A stretch of DNA of 64,000 nucleotides from Hyphomicrobiales bacterium (GTDB lineage: Bacteria; Pseudomonadota; Alphaproteobacteria; Rhizobiales; Aestuariivirgaceae). The stretch spans positions 1 to 64,000 of the forward strand of contig JAEUMG010000109.1 of the NCBI GenBank assembly GCA_016793355.1, written 5' to 3'. The position numbers and the translations under genes were made by a program. This document shows positions 39,158-47,601 of the stretch, one piece after another; within the stretch, counting starts at the first letter, position 1; every line of letters begins with the position of its first letter. The notes beneath the pieces were generated by a model that was given only the letters and a program-made list of their open reading frames with translations, was not told the origin of the DNA and ran no database searches.

Positions 39158-40093
39158 ATGACAGCGATTCTTTCAGGTTCGAGCGGCACGGTACTTCGCT
39201 ATATGCGGACGCATTGGCTGGAGCTTATCCAGATCAACCTGCTGCCCTTCGTTGCGATCATGGCCATGCTCGCGATCCAATTCGCGATGTTCGGCGCTCT
39301 CCTCTCCAACATATTGGACATGGTGGAACGGGAAGAGCTGGGCAGTTCGCTCTATCTCGACGTCCTCAAGTTTCAAGGGCTGAGCTTGTTCCTTACCCTC
39401 GGAATCGGCTTCATCGGCGCGTGGCAGTTTGTCCGCATCGCACGGCTCTATCTTCGAGACGAACTGACCTGGATCGGACTCACCAAGCCGGTGATCATCG
39501 CGACGCTGATGACACTGCTCTATGCGATGGGGATTGCGCTGATCTCGTCGCTTGCATTCATTGCGAGCGTTTTTGTCATGGCCGTTCCCATTGCGCTGAT
39601 TGCGGCGGGCGGCGAAGCTCATCCGGCCTGGGGCTTGGTGGCTGCTCCCCTGGCACTTGCGGCAATGGCGGGCTTCGTATGGTTCGCTTGCCGCTTCCTG
39701 GTCGGTTTGCCGGCGGTGGCGCTTGGCGAGACGCCGGACTTCTTCAAGGATTTATGGGGATTTTCGAAAGGCGAGAGCTGGGGATACCCGCTCAGACTTT
39801 TCGGTGCGACGGCCGTCCTGTTGGTGATTCTGATTCCGGTCTCGGCCGCTTACGGCCTTCTGGTTTTCGGGAAGATCTGGATGGATATGACCGCCGAACC
39901 GGACCTCGGCGCAGTATCGCCTGAGCTTCTGCGAAGTCTGTTCGATAGTCTGCTTGTGGGACAGCTTCTGTGGGGCGCGATCATGCAGCCCGCGAGCTGG
40001 TATTTTGCGCTGTTGACAGCCGAGTGCTACCGGCGTTTCAAAACGGCGCGCAGCGGCAAGCCAATCGCCGCTGCGCGGAATGGTGTTACCTAG
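39158..40093 (+). CDS. Hypothetical polytopic membrane protein
   Basis: A 311-residue protein with six or seven membrane helices, opening with a cytoplasmic tail and a helix beginning NLLPFVAIMAM. RFLVGLPAVALGETPDFFKDLWGFSKGESW is the longest conserved-looking loop. Its layout resembles the minus-strand gene at 33787, so I regard them as paralogues. The function is unknown. It overlaps the stop of rpoH on the opposite strand by four bases. Confidence 0.7.
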   Translation: MTAILSGSSGTVLRYMRTHWLELIQINLLPFVAIMAMLAIQFAMFGALLSNILDMVEREELGSSLYLDVLKFQGLSLFLTLGIGFIGAWQFVRIARLYLRDELTWIGLTKPVIIATLMTLLYAMGIALISSLAFIASVFVMAVPIALIAAGGEAHPAWGLVAAPLALAAMAGFVWFACRFLVGLPAVALGETPDFFKDLWGFSKGESWGYPLRLFGATAVLLVILIPVSAAYGLLVFGKIWMDMTAEPDLGAVSPELLRSLFDSLLVGQLLWGAIMQPASWYFALLTAECYRRFKTARSGKPIAAARNGVT

Positions 40094-40998
40094 ACCGAGG
40101 CTTCACTGACCGGGCGCGGGAGCAGGGCCTTTTGGGCGGCATTCTTGACCGCTTTCTGGACCTTTTCGAAAGCCCGGACCTCGATCTGGCGGATACGCTC
40201 GCGGGACACGCCGAACTCCTGCGACAGTTCTTCGAGCGTCGCAGGTTCATCGCGCAAGCGGCGTGCTTCGAAGACGCGCTTTTCGCGATCGTTCAGCATA
40301 TCCATGGCGGCGGCGAGCATGCCCATGCGCTGTTCGCTTTCCTCGCTTTTGGCAAGGGCCGTTTCCTGATCGTCGGCGTCATCGACGAGCCAGTCCATCC
40401 ACTCGCCTTCGCTGTCGGCGCGAACCTGCGAGTTGAGCGAGGCGTCGCCCGACAACCTCCGGTTCATGGAGATGACGTCTTCTTCGGGGACGGCGAGCCG
40501 CTTGGCGATCTCCTTCACCTGCTCGGGCTTGAGGTCGCCTTCTTCCAGCGCCTGAATCTGGCCCTTCACCTTACGCAGGTTGAAGAACAGCTTCTTCTGG
40601 CTCGCGGTGGTGCCCATTTTGACGAGCGACCATGAGCGCAGGATGAATTCCTGGATCGAGGCCTTGATCCACCACATGGCGTAGGTCGCGAGTCTGAAGC
40701 CCTTGTCGGGCTCGAATCGCTTGACCGCGTGCATGAGGCCGACATTGCCTTCCGAAATGACCTCCGAAATCGGCAGGCCATAGCCGCGGTAGCCCATGGC
40801 GAGCTTGGCAACGAGGCGCAAATGGCTCGTGATCAGCTTATGCGCGGCTTCCTTGTCGCCATGCTCCTTCCAGGCCTTGGCAAGCATGTATTCTTCGCTT
40901 GGCTCCAGCATCGGAAACTGCCGGATCTGCTGGAGATAGCGCGAGAGGCCGGCCTCTCCCGAAGCGATTGCCGGCAAGCTTTTGACTGTCTGGGCCAT
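40090..40998 (-). CDS. rpoH: RNA polymerase sigma-32 factor
   Basis: A 302-residue sigma factor. Region 2 contains RLVAKLAMGYRGYGLPISEVISEGNVGLMHAVKRFEPDKGFRLATYAMWWIKASIQEFILRSWSLVK, the sigma-32 signature split across residues 60-130, and region 4 has EFGVSRERIRQIEVRAFEK. The short gap of QKKLFFNLRK is the RpoH box, specific to sigma-32. It directs heat-shock genes. The first residues (AQTVKSLPAIASGEAGLSRYL) are typical of rhizobial RpoH. Confidence 0.96.
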   Translation of the reverse strand: MAQTVKSLPAIASGEAGLSRYLQQIRQFPMLEPSEEYMLAKAWKEHGDKEAAHKLITSHLRLVAKLAMGYRGYGLPISEVISEGNVGLMHAVKRFEPDKGFRLATYAMWWIKASIQEFILRSWSLVKMGTTASQKKLFFNLRKVKGQIQALEEGDLKPEQVKEIAKRLAVPEEDVISMNRRLSGDASLNSQVRADSEGEWMDWLVDDADDQETALAKSEESEQRMGMLAAAMDMLNDREKRVFEARRLRDEPATLEELSQEFGVSRERIRQIEVRAFEKVQKAVKNAAQKALLPRPVSEASV

Positions 40999-41057
40999 CT
41001 TTAACCCCTTCTGGCGCTTCCAAATGCGCCTAGCACAACTCGAATAACGCCCATACT

Positions 41058-41085
41058 AACATAATTGTAACTTTGTCGATTTCAA
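41058..41085 (-). promoter_or_regulatory. Putative rpoH promoter
   Basis: Read on the minus strand, TTGAAA (41080-41085) and TATGTT (41058-41063) are separated by 16 bases, in a conspicuously AT-rich stretch about 60 bases upstream of the rpoH start. It fits a housekeeping promoter moderately well (5 of 6 and 4 of 6 bases). Confidence 0.4.
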
Positions 41086-41145
41086 TTCCATGTCACTCTG
41101 TTGTTATCCCATTTGCTATGACCTTGCTCAGTTTTGCGTCAATTT

Positions 41146-42726
41146 TCAGTGTCCCGAGCCGCCGGCGGTCGATTTTGGCCGCTGCATCAAGGGGGTTAAC
41201 AACACGATCGCGGCAAACAGAAGCGTCAGCAAAAAGAAGACGTCGCCGATCGCCATAACCGTCGCTTCGCGGCGGACGATCCGCGCCATTTGGGCCAATG
41301 CTCCGTTCGATGCGTCCGAGCCGAGTGGGCCGAGGGCCTGGGTCATGGTGTTGAGCGTGCTGACGGCGACGTCCCGGCCCCACGAAATCTGTTCGCGCAG
41401 GCGCTCAAGATGCAGGTCCATGCGGTCGTTGAGCGCCGTGTTGATCAAGGCGAGGCCGACGGCGCCTCCCAGATTGCGCGTCAGGTTGAATAGGCCGGAG
41501 GCATTCTTCAGACGATTGGGCGCCAGAGTTCCCAGGGCCGCATTGGTAATCGGCACCATGCACAGCATCAGACAGAAGCCGCGCAGGATCTGCGGCACGA
41601 GCAGCTCGTTGAACGACCAGTCCTTGGTGACGAATGAGGCCTGCCAGGTGCCGAGCGCGAAGCCGGCAAAGCCCAGGGCGATCAGGATGCGCGGATCGAC
41701 CCTGACCGACAGGCGTCCGACGATCGGCGCCGCCAAGAACATGGCAATGCCGGTGACAAACATGGTCTCGCCGATCATCATCGAGGAATAGCCACGCACC
41801 CGGCTGAGGAAGACCGGGTAGAGAAAGGTCAGGCCGTAAAGGCCGATGCCCATGACGAAGGAGAAGAAGGCGCCGGTCGCAAAGTTGCGATTGCCGAAGG
41901 CCGAGAGATCGACGATCGGCTGGCGCGCAGACAGGGTGCGCCAAAAGAACAGGATCATGCCGGCGACGAAGGCGATCGCAGCGTAGCGCACCGCCGCGTC
42001 GTCGAACCAGTCATTGGCAGGGCCTTCCTCCAGAACGTATTCGGCCGTGCCCAGGAAAACCGCCATGGCCGCAAGCCCGAGCCAATCGAATTCCTTGAAC
42101 AACGACCAGTCCGGCTCGTCGAAATCGACGAGGAACCAGACGAGCGACGCGACCACGATGCCGGGGCCGACATTGACCAGGAACAGCCAATGCCACGAGT
42201 ATATCTCGGTCAGGTAGCCGCCAACCGTGGGGCCGATGGTGGGCGCCAGCGTTGCGATGAGGCCGATGAGCGGCGTTATGATCGGGCGCTTGTCGGCCGG
42301 GAAGATCGCAAATGAGGCGGCGAATACCGTCGGGATCATGGCGCCGCCGATGAAGCCCTGGAAGGTGCGGAAGACGATCATCTCGGTGATCGAGGTCGCC
42401 TGCGCGCAGAGCAAGCTCGCGATCGTGAAGCCCGAGGCCGAGAGCGTGAAGAGAATGCGCGTCGACATCATGCGCGACAGTGTTCCCGACAAGGGGATCA
42501 TGATGACTTCGGCGATGAGATAGCTGGTCTGCACCCAGGAAATCTCATCGGCGCTGGCGGAGAGGCCGGCCTGAATGTCGGAGAGCGATGCCGAGACGAT
42601 CTGGATGTCGAGGATCGCCATGAACATGCCGAAGACCATGGCGATGAACGCCACGAGCTTGCGCGTTTCAAAGCCGGTGCCGGCGCGCGGTGAGGGGATT
42701 GCGGTGGTCGTCGTGGCAGCGGCCAT
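41146..42726 (-). CDS. MFS efflux permease, DHA2/EmrB type
   Basis: A 526-residue transporter with about 14 membrane helices. MFMAILDIQIVSASLSDIQAGL, TIGPTVGGYLTEIYSWHWLFLVNVGPG and the conserved FFXXN-type region identify the EmrB/QacA branch. It exports drugs or toxic compounds with the upstream membrane-fusion protein, whose gene ends nine bases before its start. The pair is divergent from a TetR regulator and is likely repressed by it. Confidence 0.92.
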   Translation of the reverse strand: MAAATTTTAIPSPRAGTGFETRKLVAFIAMVFGMFMAILDIQIVSASLSDIQAGLSASADEISWVQTSYLIAEVIMIPLSGTLSRMMSTRILFTLSASGFTIASLLCAQATSITEMIVFRTFQGFIGGAMIPTVFAASFAIFPADKRPIITPLIGLIATLAPTIGPTVGGYLTEIYSWHWLFLVNVGPGIVVASLVWFLVDFDEPDWSLFKEFDWLGLAAMAVFLGTAEYVLEEGPANDWFDDAAVRYAAIAFVAGMILFFWRTLSARQPIVDLSAFGNRNFATGAFFSFVMGIGLYGLTFLYPVFLSRVRGYSSMMIGETMFVTGIAMFLAAPIVGRLSVRVDPRILIALGFAGFALGTWQASFVTKDWSFNELLVPQILRGFCLMLCMVPITNAALGTLAPNRLKNASGLFNLTRNLGGAVGLALINTALNDRMDLHLERLREQISWGRDVAVSTLNTMTQALGPLGSDASNGALAQMARIVRREATVMAIGDVFFLLTLLFAAIVLLTPLMQRPKSTAGGSGH

Positions 42727-42735
42727 GACGGCGGC

Positions 42736-43941
42736 CTATTCGAGCGCGGCGGTCGCGCTCCCTTTCGATTCGCGGGTATCGATATCGACAACGACCGAGA
42801 GACCGGCGCGCAGCCGCGCGGCATCATGGCTGTCGAGCCTGATGCGGACCGGAACGCGCTGGGTGATCTTGGTAAAGTTGCCGGTCGCGTTCTCGGGCGG
42901 CAGGAGCGAGAATTCCGCGCCGGATGCCGGCGAGATGCTTTCGACGGTGCCGCTGATCGTAGCGCCATTCCAGGCGTCGACCGATATTTCCGCCTTCTGT
43001 CCGGGATGGACCTCGGCCAGTTGCGTTTCCTTGAGATTGGCCTCGACATAGGCGGTGGCGACCGGAACCAGCGCCATCAGGCGCTGGCCGGTCTGGACGA
43101 ACTGGCCTGGCTCAACCGCGCGGTTGGCGATGATGCCGTCAAACGGCGCCTTGATCTCGGTAAATGAAAGATCGCGCTCGGCACGGGCGAGCTCGGTATT
43201 GAGCTGGGCAAGCGTCGCGCGCGCTTCCTGCGCCTCTGCCTGGATCACCTGATAGTCGGCTTCGGCAGCCGCGAGATCGGCCTTGGCGGACGTGACGCCG
43301 GCCGCGGCACGATCGCTGTTGGCGCGCGCCTGGTCGACGGCCTGCGTGCTGGCGAAGTTCTTCTTGGCGAGAGCCTTTTGCCGTTCGAGGATCGAGGCGT
43401 AGTTCTCGGCGTCCGCTGCGGCCATGGCGACCTTGGCGCGCGCCGAATCGATCGCCGCCTGCTGTGCCTCGGCCTGGCGGGCGATGCGGGCGACCGTTGC
43501 CCGCTGCAGGGTGATGCGGTCCTTGGCGGAAGCGACGGCGAGGCGAAAATCGCCGTCATCGAGTTTCAAGATCGTCGTTCCGGCGGAGACGAGGGTGTTC
43601 TCCGCAAGCGGGATGTCGGCGACATAGCCCGACACCTTGGCGCTCAGAGCGGAGGTGTCGGCGCGGATATAGGCGTCATCGGTCGAGATGATGAAACGGC
43701 CGGTCGTGTACCAGTTCACGCCATACCAGCCGGCCCCGGCCAGCGCAGCGATCAGCGTGGCGCCGGTGAGCAGCTTGCGATAGGGAGAGCGCCCCCGCCG
43801 GCGCCTGGCGGCGGGAGCTGCCGGCGCCGGAACGGGGGTCTCTGGCCGGGCCTGAGGCGGCTCAGCAAGCTTCAATTGCGGACGCAGGTCCTGGACCGGA
43901 GAGGAAGGAGGGTCGGACTGCTTCGCTTCGTTGAGGGGCAT
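42736..43941 (-). CDS. HlyD-family membrane fusion protein, EmrA type
   Basis: A 401-residue periplasmic adaptor: a proline-rich cytoplasmic tail and RRRRGRSPYRK ahead of one membrane helix (about residues 58-78), then the biotinyl-lipoyl half (STDDAYIRADTSALSAKVSGYVADI), a long coiled-coil hairpin (about 130-250) and the second half with FTEIKAPFDGIIANRAVEPGQFV. It couples the EmrB-like permease to an outer-membrane channel. It is first in the operon next to the operators. Confidence 0.92.
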   Translation of the reverse strand: MPLNEAKQSDPPSSPVQDLRPQLKLAEPPQARPETPVPAPAAPAARRRRGRSPYRKLLTGATLIAALAGAGWYGVNWYTTGRFIISTDDAYIRADTSALSAKVSGYVADIPLAENTLVSAGTTILKLDDGDFRLAVASAKDRITLQRATVARIARQAEAQQAAIDSARAKVAMAAADAENYASILERQKALAKKNFASTQAVDQARANSDRAAAGVTSAKADLAAAEADYQVIQAEAQEARATLAQLNTELARAERDLSFTEIKAPFDGIIANRAVEPGQFVQTGQRLMALVPVATAYVEANLKETQLAEVHPGQKAEISVDAWNGATISGTVESISPASGAEFSLLPPENATGNFTKITQRVPVRIRLDSHDAARLRAGLSVVVDIDTRESKGSATAALE

Positions 43942-43966
43942 GGAGCTTGTTCCAACAAATAAGACT

Positions 43967-43980
43967 GAACCGTTCGGTTC
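43967..43980. promoter_or_regulatory. TetR operator copy 1
   Basis: GAACCG-TT-CGGTTC, a perfect 6-bp inverted repeat with two-base spacer, 26 bases upstream of the EmrA-type start. The identical 14-base sequence occurs again at 44020-44033. Confidence 0.75.
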
Positions 43981-44019
43981 GATCTTGATTTACTTGCTCA
44001 ACCTGGCTATGTCAATACC

Positions 44020-44033
44020 GAACCGTTCGGTTC
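44020..44033. promoter_or_regulatory. TetR operator copy 2
   Basis: A second exact copy of GAACCG-TT-CGGTTC, extended by one base pair on each side (C at 44019, G at 44034). Centre-to-centre spacing with copy 1 is 53 bases, about five helical turns, between the divergent emr and tetR starts. One copy probably serves each promoter. Confidence 0.75.
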
Positions 44034-44108
44034 GCCTTATGCTGCGAATGAGAATTGCGAAGCACCCGTCGCGGCGCTAGACCGAACACAGGCGATGGGA
44101 GAAATGGG

Positions 44109-44756
44109 ATGACGGCACTCCCGCTGGAAGTCGAAAGCAGCGCCGAGCACAGCGCCAAGCGCCGGCAGATCATGGACGGAGCCCGGCGCGTCTTTGTCGA
44201 ACACGGCTTCGACGGCGCCAGCGTCAATGACATCGTAAAGGCGACCGGCGTCTCCAAAGGCACTGTATACGCCTATTTTCCCAGCAAGGAGAAACTATTC
44301 GAGACCTTGATCTTCGAGGACCGGCGCGGCCAGGCGGAACGCCTTTTCGAAGTTCTCGATGACAGCCGCCCGGTCGAGGAGGTGCTGCGCGAAATCGGCC
44401 TGCGCTTCGGCAAGATGCTGATTGCGCCTGAGCAGATCGCCTATTTCCGGATGATCATCGCCGCCTCGGCGAAGTTCCCGCAGGCGGGCAGGGCGTTCTA
44501 CGAGGCAGGGCCGCGCTATGGCCTCGCGCGCGTTACCGCTTTCATCAAGGAAAAGGTCCGCCAAGGCGAATTGCAGGCGGACGATCCCGAAATGGCCGCC
44601 AGGCAATTGTTGGAACTCATCCATTGCGGGGCGAGCAAGCCCCTCCTGTTCGGGGTGACCGATACGATTCCGCCCGAGGAGATTGAGCGCGCCGTGAATG
44701 CCGGCGTTGCGACGTTCATGGCAGCTTATGGAAGGCGGGCTTCGTCCTCTGCGTAG
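44109..44756 (+). CDS. TetR/AcrR-family repressor of the efflux operon
   Basis: A 215-residue regulator. The N-terminal helix-turn-helix reads FVEHGFDGASVNDIVKATGVSKGTVYAYFPSKEKL, split here from about residue 30 to 65, and the C-terminal ligand domain follows. The ATG at 44109 with gggatg context is preferred over the longer reading from 44055. It is divergent from the efflux genes and flanked by two identical operators, so autoregulation plus repression of the pump is likely. Confidence 0.93.
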   Translation: MTALPLEVESSAEHSAKRRQIMDGARRVFVEHGFDGASVNDIVKATGVSKGTVYAYFPSKEKLFETLIFEDRRGQAERLFEVLDDSRPVEEVLREIGLRFGKMLIAPEQIAYFRMIIAASAKFPQAGRAFYEAGPRYGLARVTAFIKEKVRQGELQADDPEMAARQLLELIHCGASKPLLFGVTDTIPPEEIERAVNAGVATFMAAYGRRASSSA

Positions 44757-44898
44757 TCTTCTCCCGCCTGCGGGAGAAGATGGGGCCCCATGACACGAAG
44801 TGGCATGGGGGAGATGAGGGGGCGATTATCTCAGTTCCCCTCACCTTTCCCATTGCTTCGCAATGGGACCCTTTCCTCTCCCGCGAGCGGGAGAGGAA
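44757..44898. repeat. Stack of palindromes after tetR
   Basis: Four hairpins follow one another: TCTTCTCCCGC/GCGGGAGAAGA (44757-44780), CCCCATG/CATGGGG around 44785-44809, CCCATTGC/GCAATGGG (44849-44867, loop TTC) and TTCCTCTCCCGC/GCGGGAGAGGAA (44873-44898). The first should terminate tetR; the last sits before the convergent gene ending at 44916. Confidence 0.6.
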
Positions 44899-44915
44899 GA
44901 GTCACAAGATGTTAC

Positions 44916-45347
44916 TCAATTCATCTTGAAGGCCGAGACCCAGCCGTTCTGCACCGTGCATTTGGGATAGTGCACGTCGACGCCCCAGCGATAAGCCGCC
45001 TTGAGCCGCAAACCGACCTTGAACTGTCCGCCGCCGCGATGGTTCAAGTAATCGAGTTTCTCGGCGACGATGCGATAGGCGCCTTGCTTAGCGGCAATCT
45101 TCGCTGCCTTGTGCATACAGGCCGCGACCGCATTCTGCGACTTGTCGTAGCCCCAGGCGTAATCGTAACGGTCGGAGTCCCAGTCGGCATTGGCCGCCGA
45201 CGCGGCAGCGGCAAGCACTGCTCCGGCCGCGACGCCAACCGCGATTCCTGCCGCGACATCGCCCGCCTTGGCGTTCAATTGCGTCGTGCCGAAGGCAAGC
45301 AGTGCCGCCGCCACAGCAAACTTTGCAACACCGGTCTTGTTGTTCAT
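44916..45347 (-). CDS. Hypothetical secreted protein, alanine-rich
   Basis: A 143-residue protein with a signal peptide or first helix (FAVAAALLAFGTTQLNA) and a second alanine/glycine-rich hydrophobic stretch (about 30-52), then a polar domain with two cysteines, AACMHKAAKIAAKQGAYRIVAEKLDYLN and YPKCTVQNGWV. The ATG at 45347 has gggggag upstream; a longer reading from 45401 is rejected. I do not recognise the family. Confidence 0.65.
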   Translation of the reverse strand: MNNKTGVAKFAVAAALLAFGTTQLNAKAGDVAAGIAVGVAAGAVLAAAASAANADWDSDRYDYAWGYDKSQNAVAACMHKAAKIAAKQGAYRIVAEKLDYLNHRGGGQFKVGLRLKAAYRWGVDVHYPKCTVQNGWVSAFKMN

Positions 45348-45404
45348 CGGACTCCCCCATTGACCTCTGAGACCTTCCACTAACATCTCCACGAGCGACA
45401 CCTG

Positions 45405-46403
45405 TCAAGCGCCGATGCGCAGGCTCGCAAGGAGACGCTGCATATCGGCTGGTGTCGCACGCTCGAAACGCAAATGCTCGCCTGTCACCGGATGGTCGAA
45501 GCCGAGCACCGCGGCGTGAAGCGCCTGGCGGTTGAGCGCGGCAAGCGCATCGCGGGCCTTATCCGTCAATCCGCTGCGCGATGCCGAGAAGCCCTTGCCA
45601 TAGGCAGGATCGCCGAGCACCGGGTGGCCGATATGAGCCAGGTGAACGCGGATTTGGTGCGTGCGCCCGGTCTCGAGCCGGCAACGGATGAGCGAGGCAA
45701 TGTTGCCGAACTGCTCCTCGACTTCGTAATGCGTGATGGCGGTGCGCGCTGCCGCGCCTCTCGAGACTGCGATCTTCTGCCGGTTGTGGGATGAGCGGGC
45801 GAGCGGCGCGTCGATCGTGCCGCGCCGGCGTTCCGGTACGCGCCACACAAGCGCGAGATATTCGCGCTCGAGCCGGCCGTCGCGGCCATGACTGGCAAAT
45901 TGCTCGCTCAGGCCCTGATGCGCACGATCCGTCTTGGCGACCACCATCAGGCCGCTGGTCTCCTTGTCGAGGCGATGCACAATGCCCGGCCGCCTGATGC
46001 CGCCAATGCCCGACAGACTTTCGCCGCAATGGGCGAGAAGGGCGTTGACCAGCGTGCCGCTGTCATGTCCGGCCGCGGGATGGACGACGAGGCCCGCCGG
46101 CTTGTCGATCACGATCAGGTCGTCATCCTCAAAGACAATGTCGAGCGCGATTGCCTCCGCCGCGGGTTCGGCCGGTTTCGCGGCGGGAAGTTCAACCGCG
46201 ACCTTCTCACCGTCCTTGAGCTTTCGCCGTGCCTCACGGACCGGCTCCCCCTCGACAGCGACGTGGCCCTCCGCAATAAGAGCCTGAAAGCGGGCGCGGC
46301 TCGTCTCCGGGAATGTTGCCGCGAGGAAGCGATCGAGCCGTTCGCCGGACTTTTCGGTGTCGACGGTCGCGGTGAGGAGTTGCGGCGGCGGAGGAGATTT
46401 CAT
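45405..46403 (-). CDS. RluA-family 23S rRNA pseudouridine synthase (RluD-like)
   Basis: A 332-residue enzyme with an S4 RNA-binding domain (RLDRFLAATFPETSRARFQALIAEGHVAVEG) followed by the catalytic domain: HRLDKETSGLMVVAKTD carries the essential Asp, with VHPAAGHDSGTLVNAL before it and RLETGRTHQIRVHLAHIGHPVLGDPAYG after. The domain order is that of RluD, which modifies helix 69. Its ATG overlaps, base for base, the ATG of the divergent gene. A longer reading to 46466 is possible. Confidence 0.93.
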   Translation of the reverse strand: MKSPPPPQLLTATVDTEKSGERLDRFLAATFPETSRARFQALIAEGHVAVEGEPVREARRKLKDGEKVAVELPAAKPAEPAAEAIALDIVFEDDDLIVIDKPAGLVVHPAAGHDSGTLVNALLAHCGESLSGIGGIRRPGIVHRLDKETSGLMVVAKTDRAHQGLSEQFASHGRDGRLEREYLALVWRVPERRRGTIDAPLARSSHNRQKIAVSRGAAARTAITHYEVEEQFGNIASLIRCRLETGRTHQIRVHLAHIGHPVLGDPAYGKGFSASRSGLTDKARDALAALNRQALHAAVLGFDHPVTGEHLRFERATPADMQRLLASLRIGA

Positions 46404-46761
46404 GAGCGACAATACAGGCGGGGAGGGCGGTGGTCCGGCCGTCGAAGTCAAGCAGCCGGGTCTCAAGTTTCTCGAAGCCGCAGTCTATATCATGGGCGGC
46501 CTGCTCGTGCTCATGCTTATCGGCCTCATCGGCGGTATCATCTGGAAGGCGACACGCAAGGCGCCGGTCGATGCCAACATTCCCGCGCTGGTCGATATCC
46601 AGGCAGCGCCCGGCACGCGCGTCACGCAGACCACGATCGATGGCGATCGGGCGGTACTCCAGCTCACCCTTAACGGCATGGATGAACTTGTCGTGGTCGA
46701 CGTCAGGAAGGGCCTCATCCTGTCGCGGATCAGGCTGACCCCGGGCGTCCCGTCGCCTTAG
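46402..46761 (+). CDS. Small single-pass membrane protein, unknown function
   Basis: A 119-residue protein with a gaggag site ahead of the ATG at 46402. A glycine-rich cytoplasmic start, a strong membrane helix (YIMGGLLVLMLIGLIGGIIW, residues about 28-47) and a small beta-rich domain ending LSRIRLTPG. It looks like the DUF6476 group often found next to RluA genes, though I am not certain of that name. The start overlaps that of the divergent rluD. Confidence 0.7.
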   Translation: MSDNTGGEGGGPAVEVKQPGLKFLEAAVYIMGGLLVLMLIGLIGGIIWKATRKAPVDANIPALVDIQAAPGTRVTQTTIDGDRAVLQLTLNGMDELVVVDVRKGLILSRIRLTPGVPSP

Positions 46762-46831
46762 CCGCCGCCGCGCTCGCCTCGACTTGCGCTTTCCCCCGCC
46801 CGCCGATATAGGAAAGCCGTTCCTGATCAGT

Positions 46832-46907
46832 GCTCCCTTCGTCTAGCGGCCCAGGACGCGGCCCTCTCACGGCTGAAACACGGGTTCGATTCCCGTAGGG
46901 AGCGCCA
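46832..46907 (+). tRNA. tRNA-Glu, anticodon CTC
   Basis: The acceptor arms GCTCCCT (46832-46838) and AGGGAGC (46897-46903) pair, with discriminator G and an encoded CCA at 46905-46907. The anticodon loop CTCTCAC gives anticodon CTC, and the T-loop TTCGATT is present. The CCA end is encoded. Confidence 0.95.
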
Positions 46908-46965
46908 GCAGGTCTGGTCAGTCCTGTCAGACTTTTTCTGGCACGATGTTCGGAGGAAACGGCCG

Positions 46966-47481
46966 GTGCGCAGCTTTGTTCGATCTGTATCGGCCGCGGC
47001 GATCCTGCTGGCGACGGGTTCTCTGACTTTTGCCCAGCAGCAGGGTACGCAGAAAGCTTTCGATCAGTGGCAGGTTGTCTGCGGCCAGCCGCAAGGTGGC
47101 AAGGCGGGTTGCATCCTGGGCGTGAGCCTAATCAACAACAAGAAGGAAACGGTTTTTCAGTGGGCCATTACGCCCGACCGGGAATCGAAGGGCAACCGGC
47201 TCGTCATAACCACGCTCACCGGCGTGTTGATTGCCGAGGGCATAGCCGTGCGCTTCGGCGACGGCGAACCGGTAAGAATTCCCTACAAGCTCTGCATGCC
47301 GAAATTCTGCGCGGCGGAGATTCCCTTTACCGAGAACTGGCTCAAGACTTTCAAGGCCTCCAAGACTTTTGCCGCGACGATCACGGCTGCCAATGGAAAA
47401 GAACTCAAATACGACGTAAGCCTGAACCAGTTCGCTGCCGCTTACGACTTTTATGTTTCCGAGCTTGCCAAGCTCAATTAG
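46966..47481 (+). CDS. Invasion-associated locus B (IalB) family protein
   Basis: A 171-residue secreted protein with a GTG start (gcggggcag context), a signal peptide (SVSAAAILLATGSLTFA) and the IalB core WQVVCGQPQGGKAGCILGVSL, LCMPKFCAAEIPF and LNQFAAAYDFY, with two cysteine pairs likely bonded. Family members are periplasmic or surface proteins in rhizobia and brucellae, first tied to red-cell invasion in Bartonella. It follows the tRNA-Glu gene. Confidence 0.87.
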   Translation: MRSFVRSVSAAAILLATGSLTFAQQQGTQKAFDQWQVVCGQPQGGKAGCILGVSLINNKKETVFQWAITPDRESKGNRLVITTLTGVLIAEGIAVRFGDGEPVRIPYKLCMPKFCAAEIPFTENWLKTFKASKTFAATITAANGKELKYDVSLNQFAAAYDFYVSELAKLN

Positions 47482-47601
47482 CGCCCGCGCTATCACAATT
47501 TTCACCATCGGGCGCAATCTCTTGTCGCCGAGACGCTTTCTGAGTCTATAAACCAGAGCGCCGCCAAAGAGGCGGCTAACCCAACGTCACAAGAGCGGTG
47601 C

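Noticed and set aside
46832-46907. tRNA-Glu as an integration site of a mobile island
   Set aside because: No integrase, no direct repeat of the tRNA end and no change in gene style downstream.
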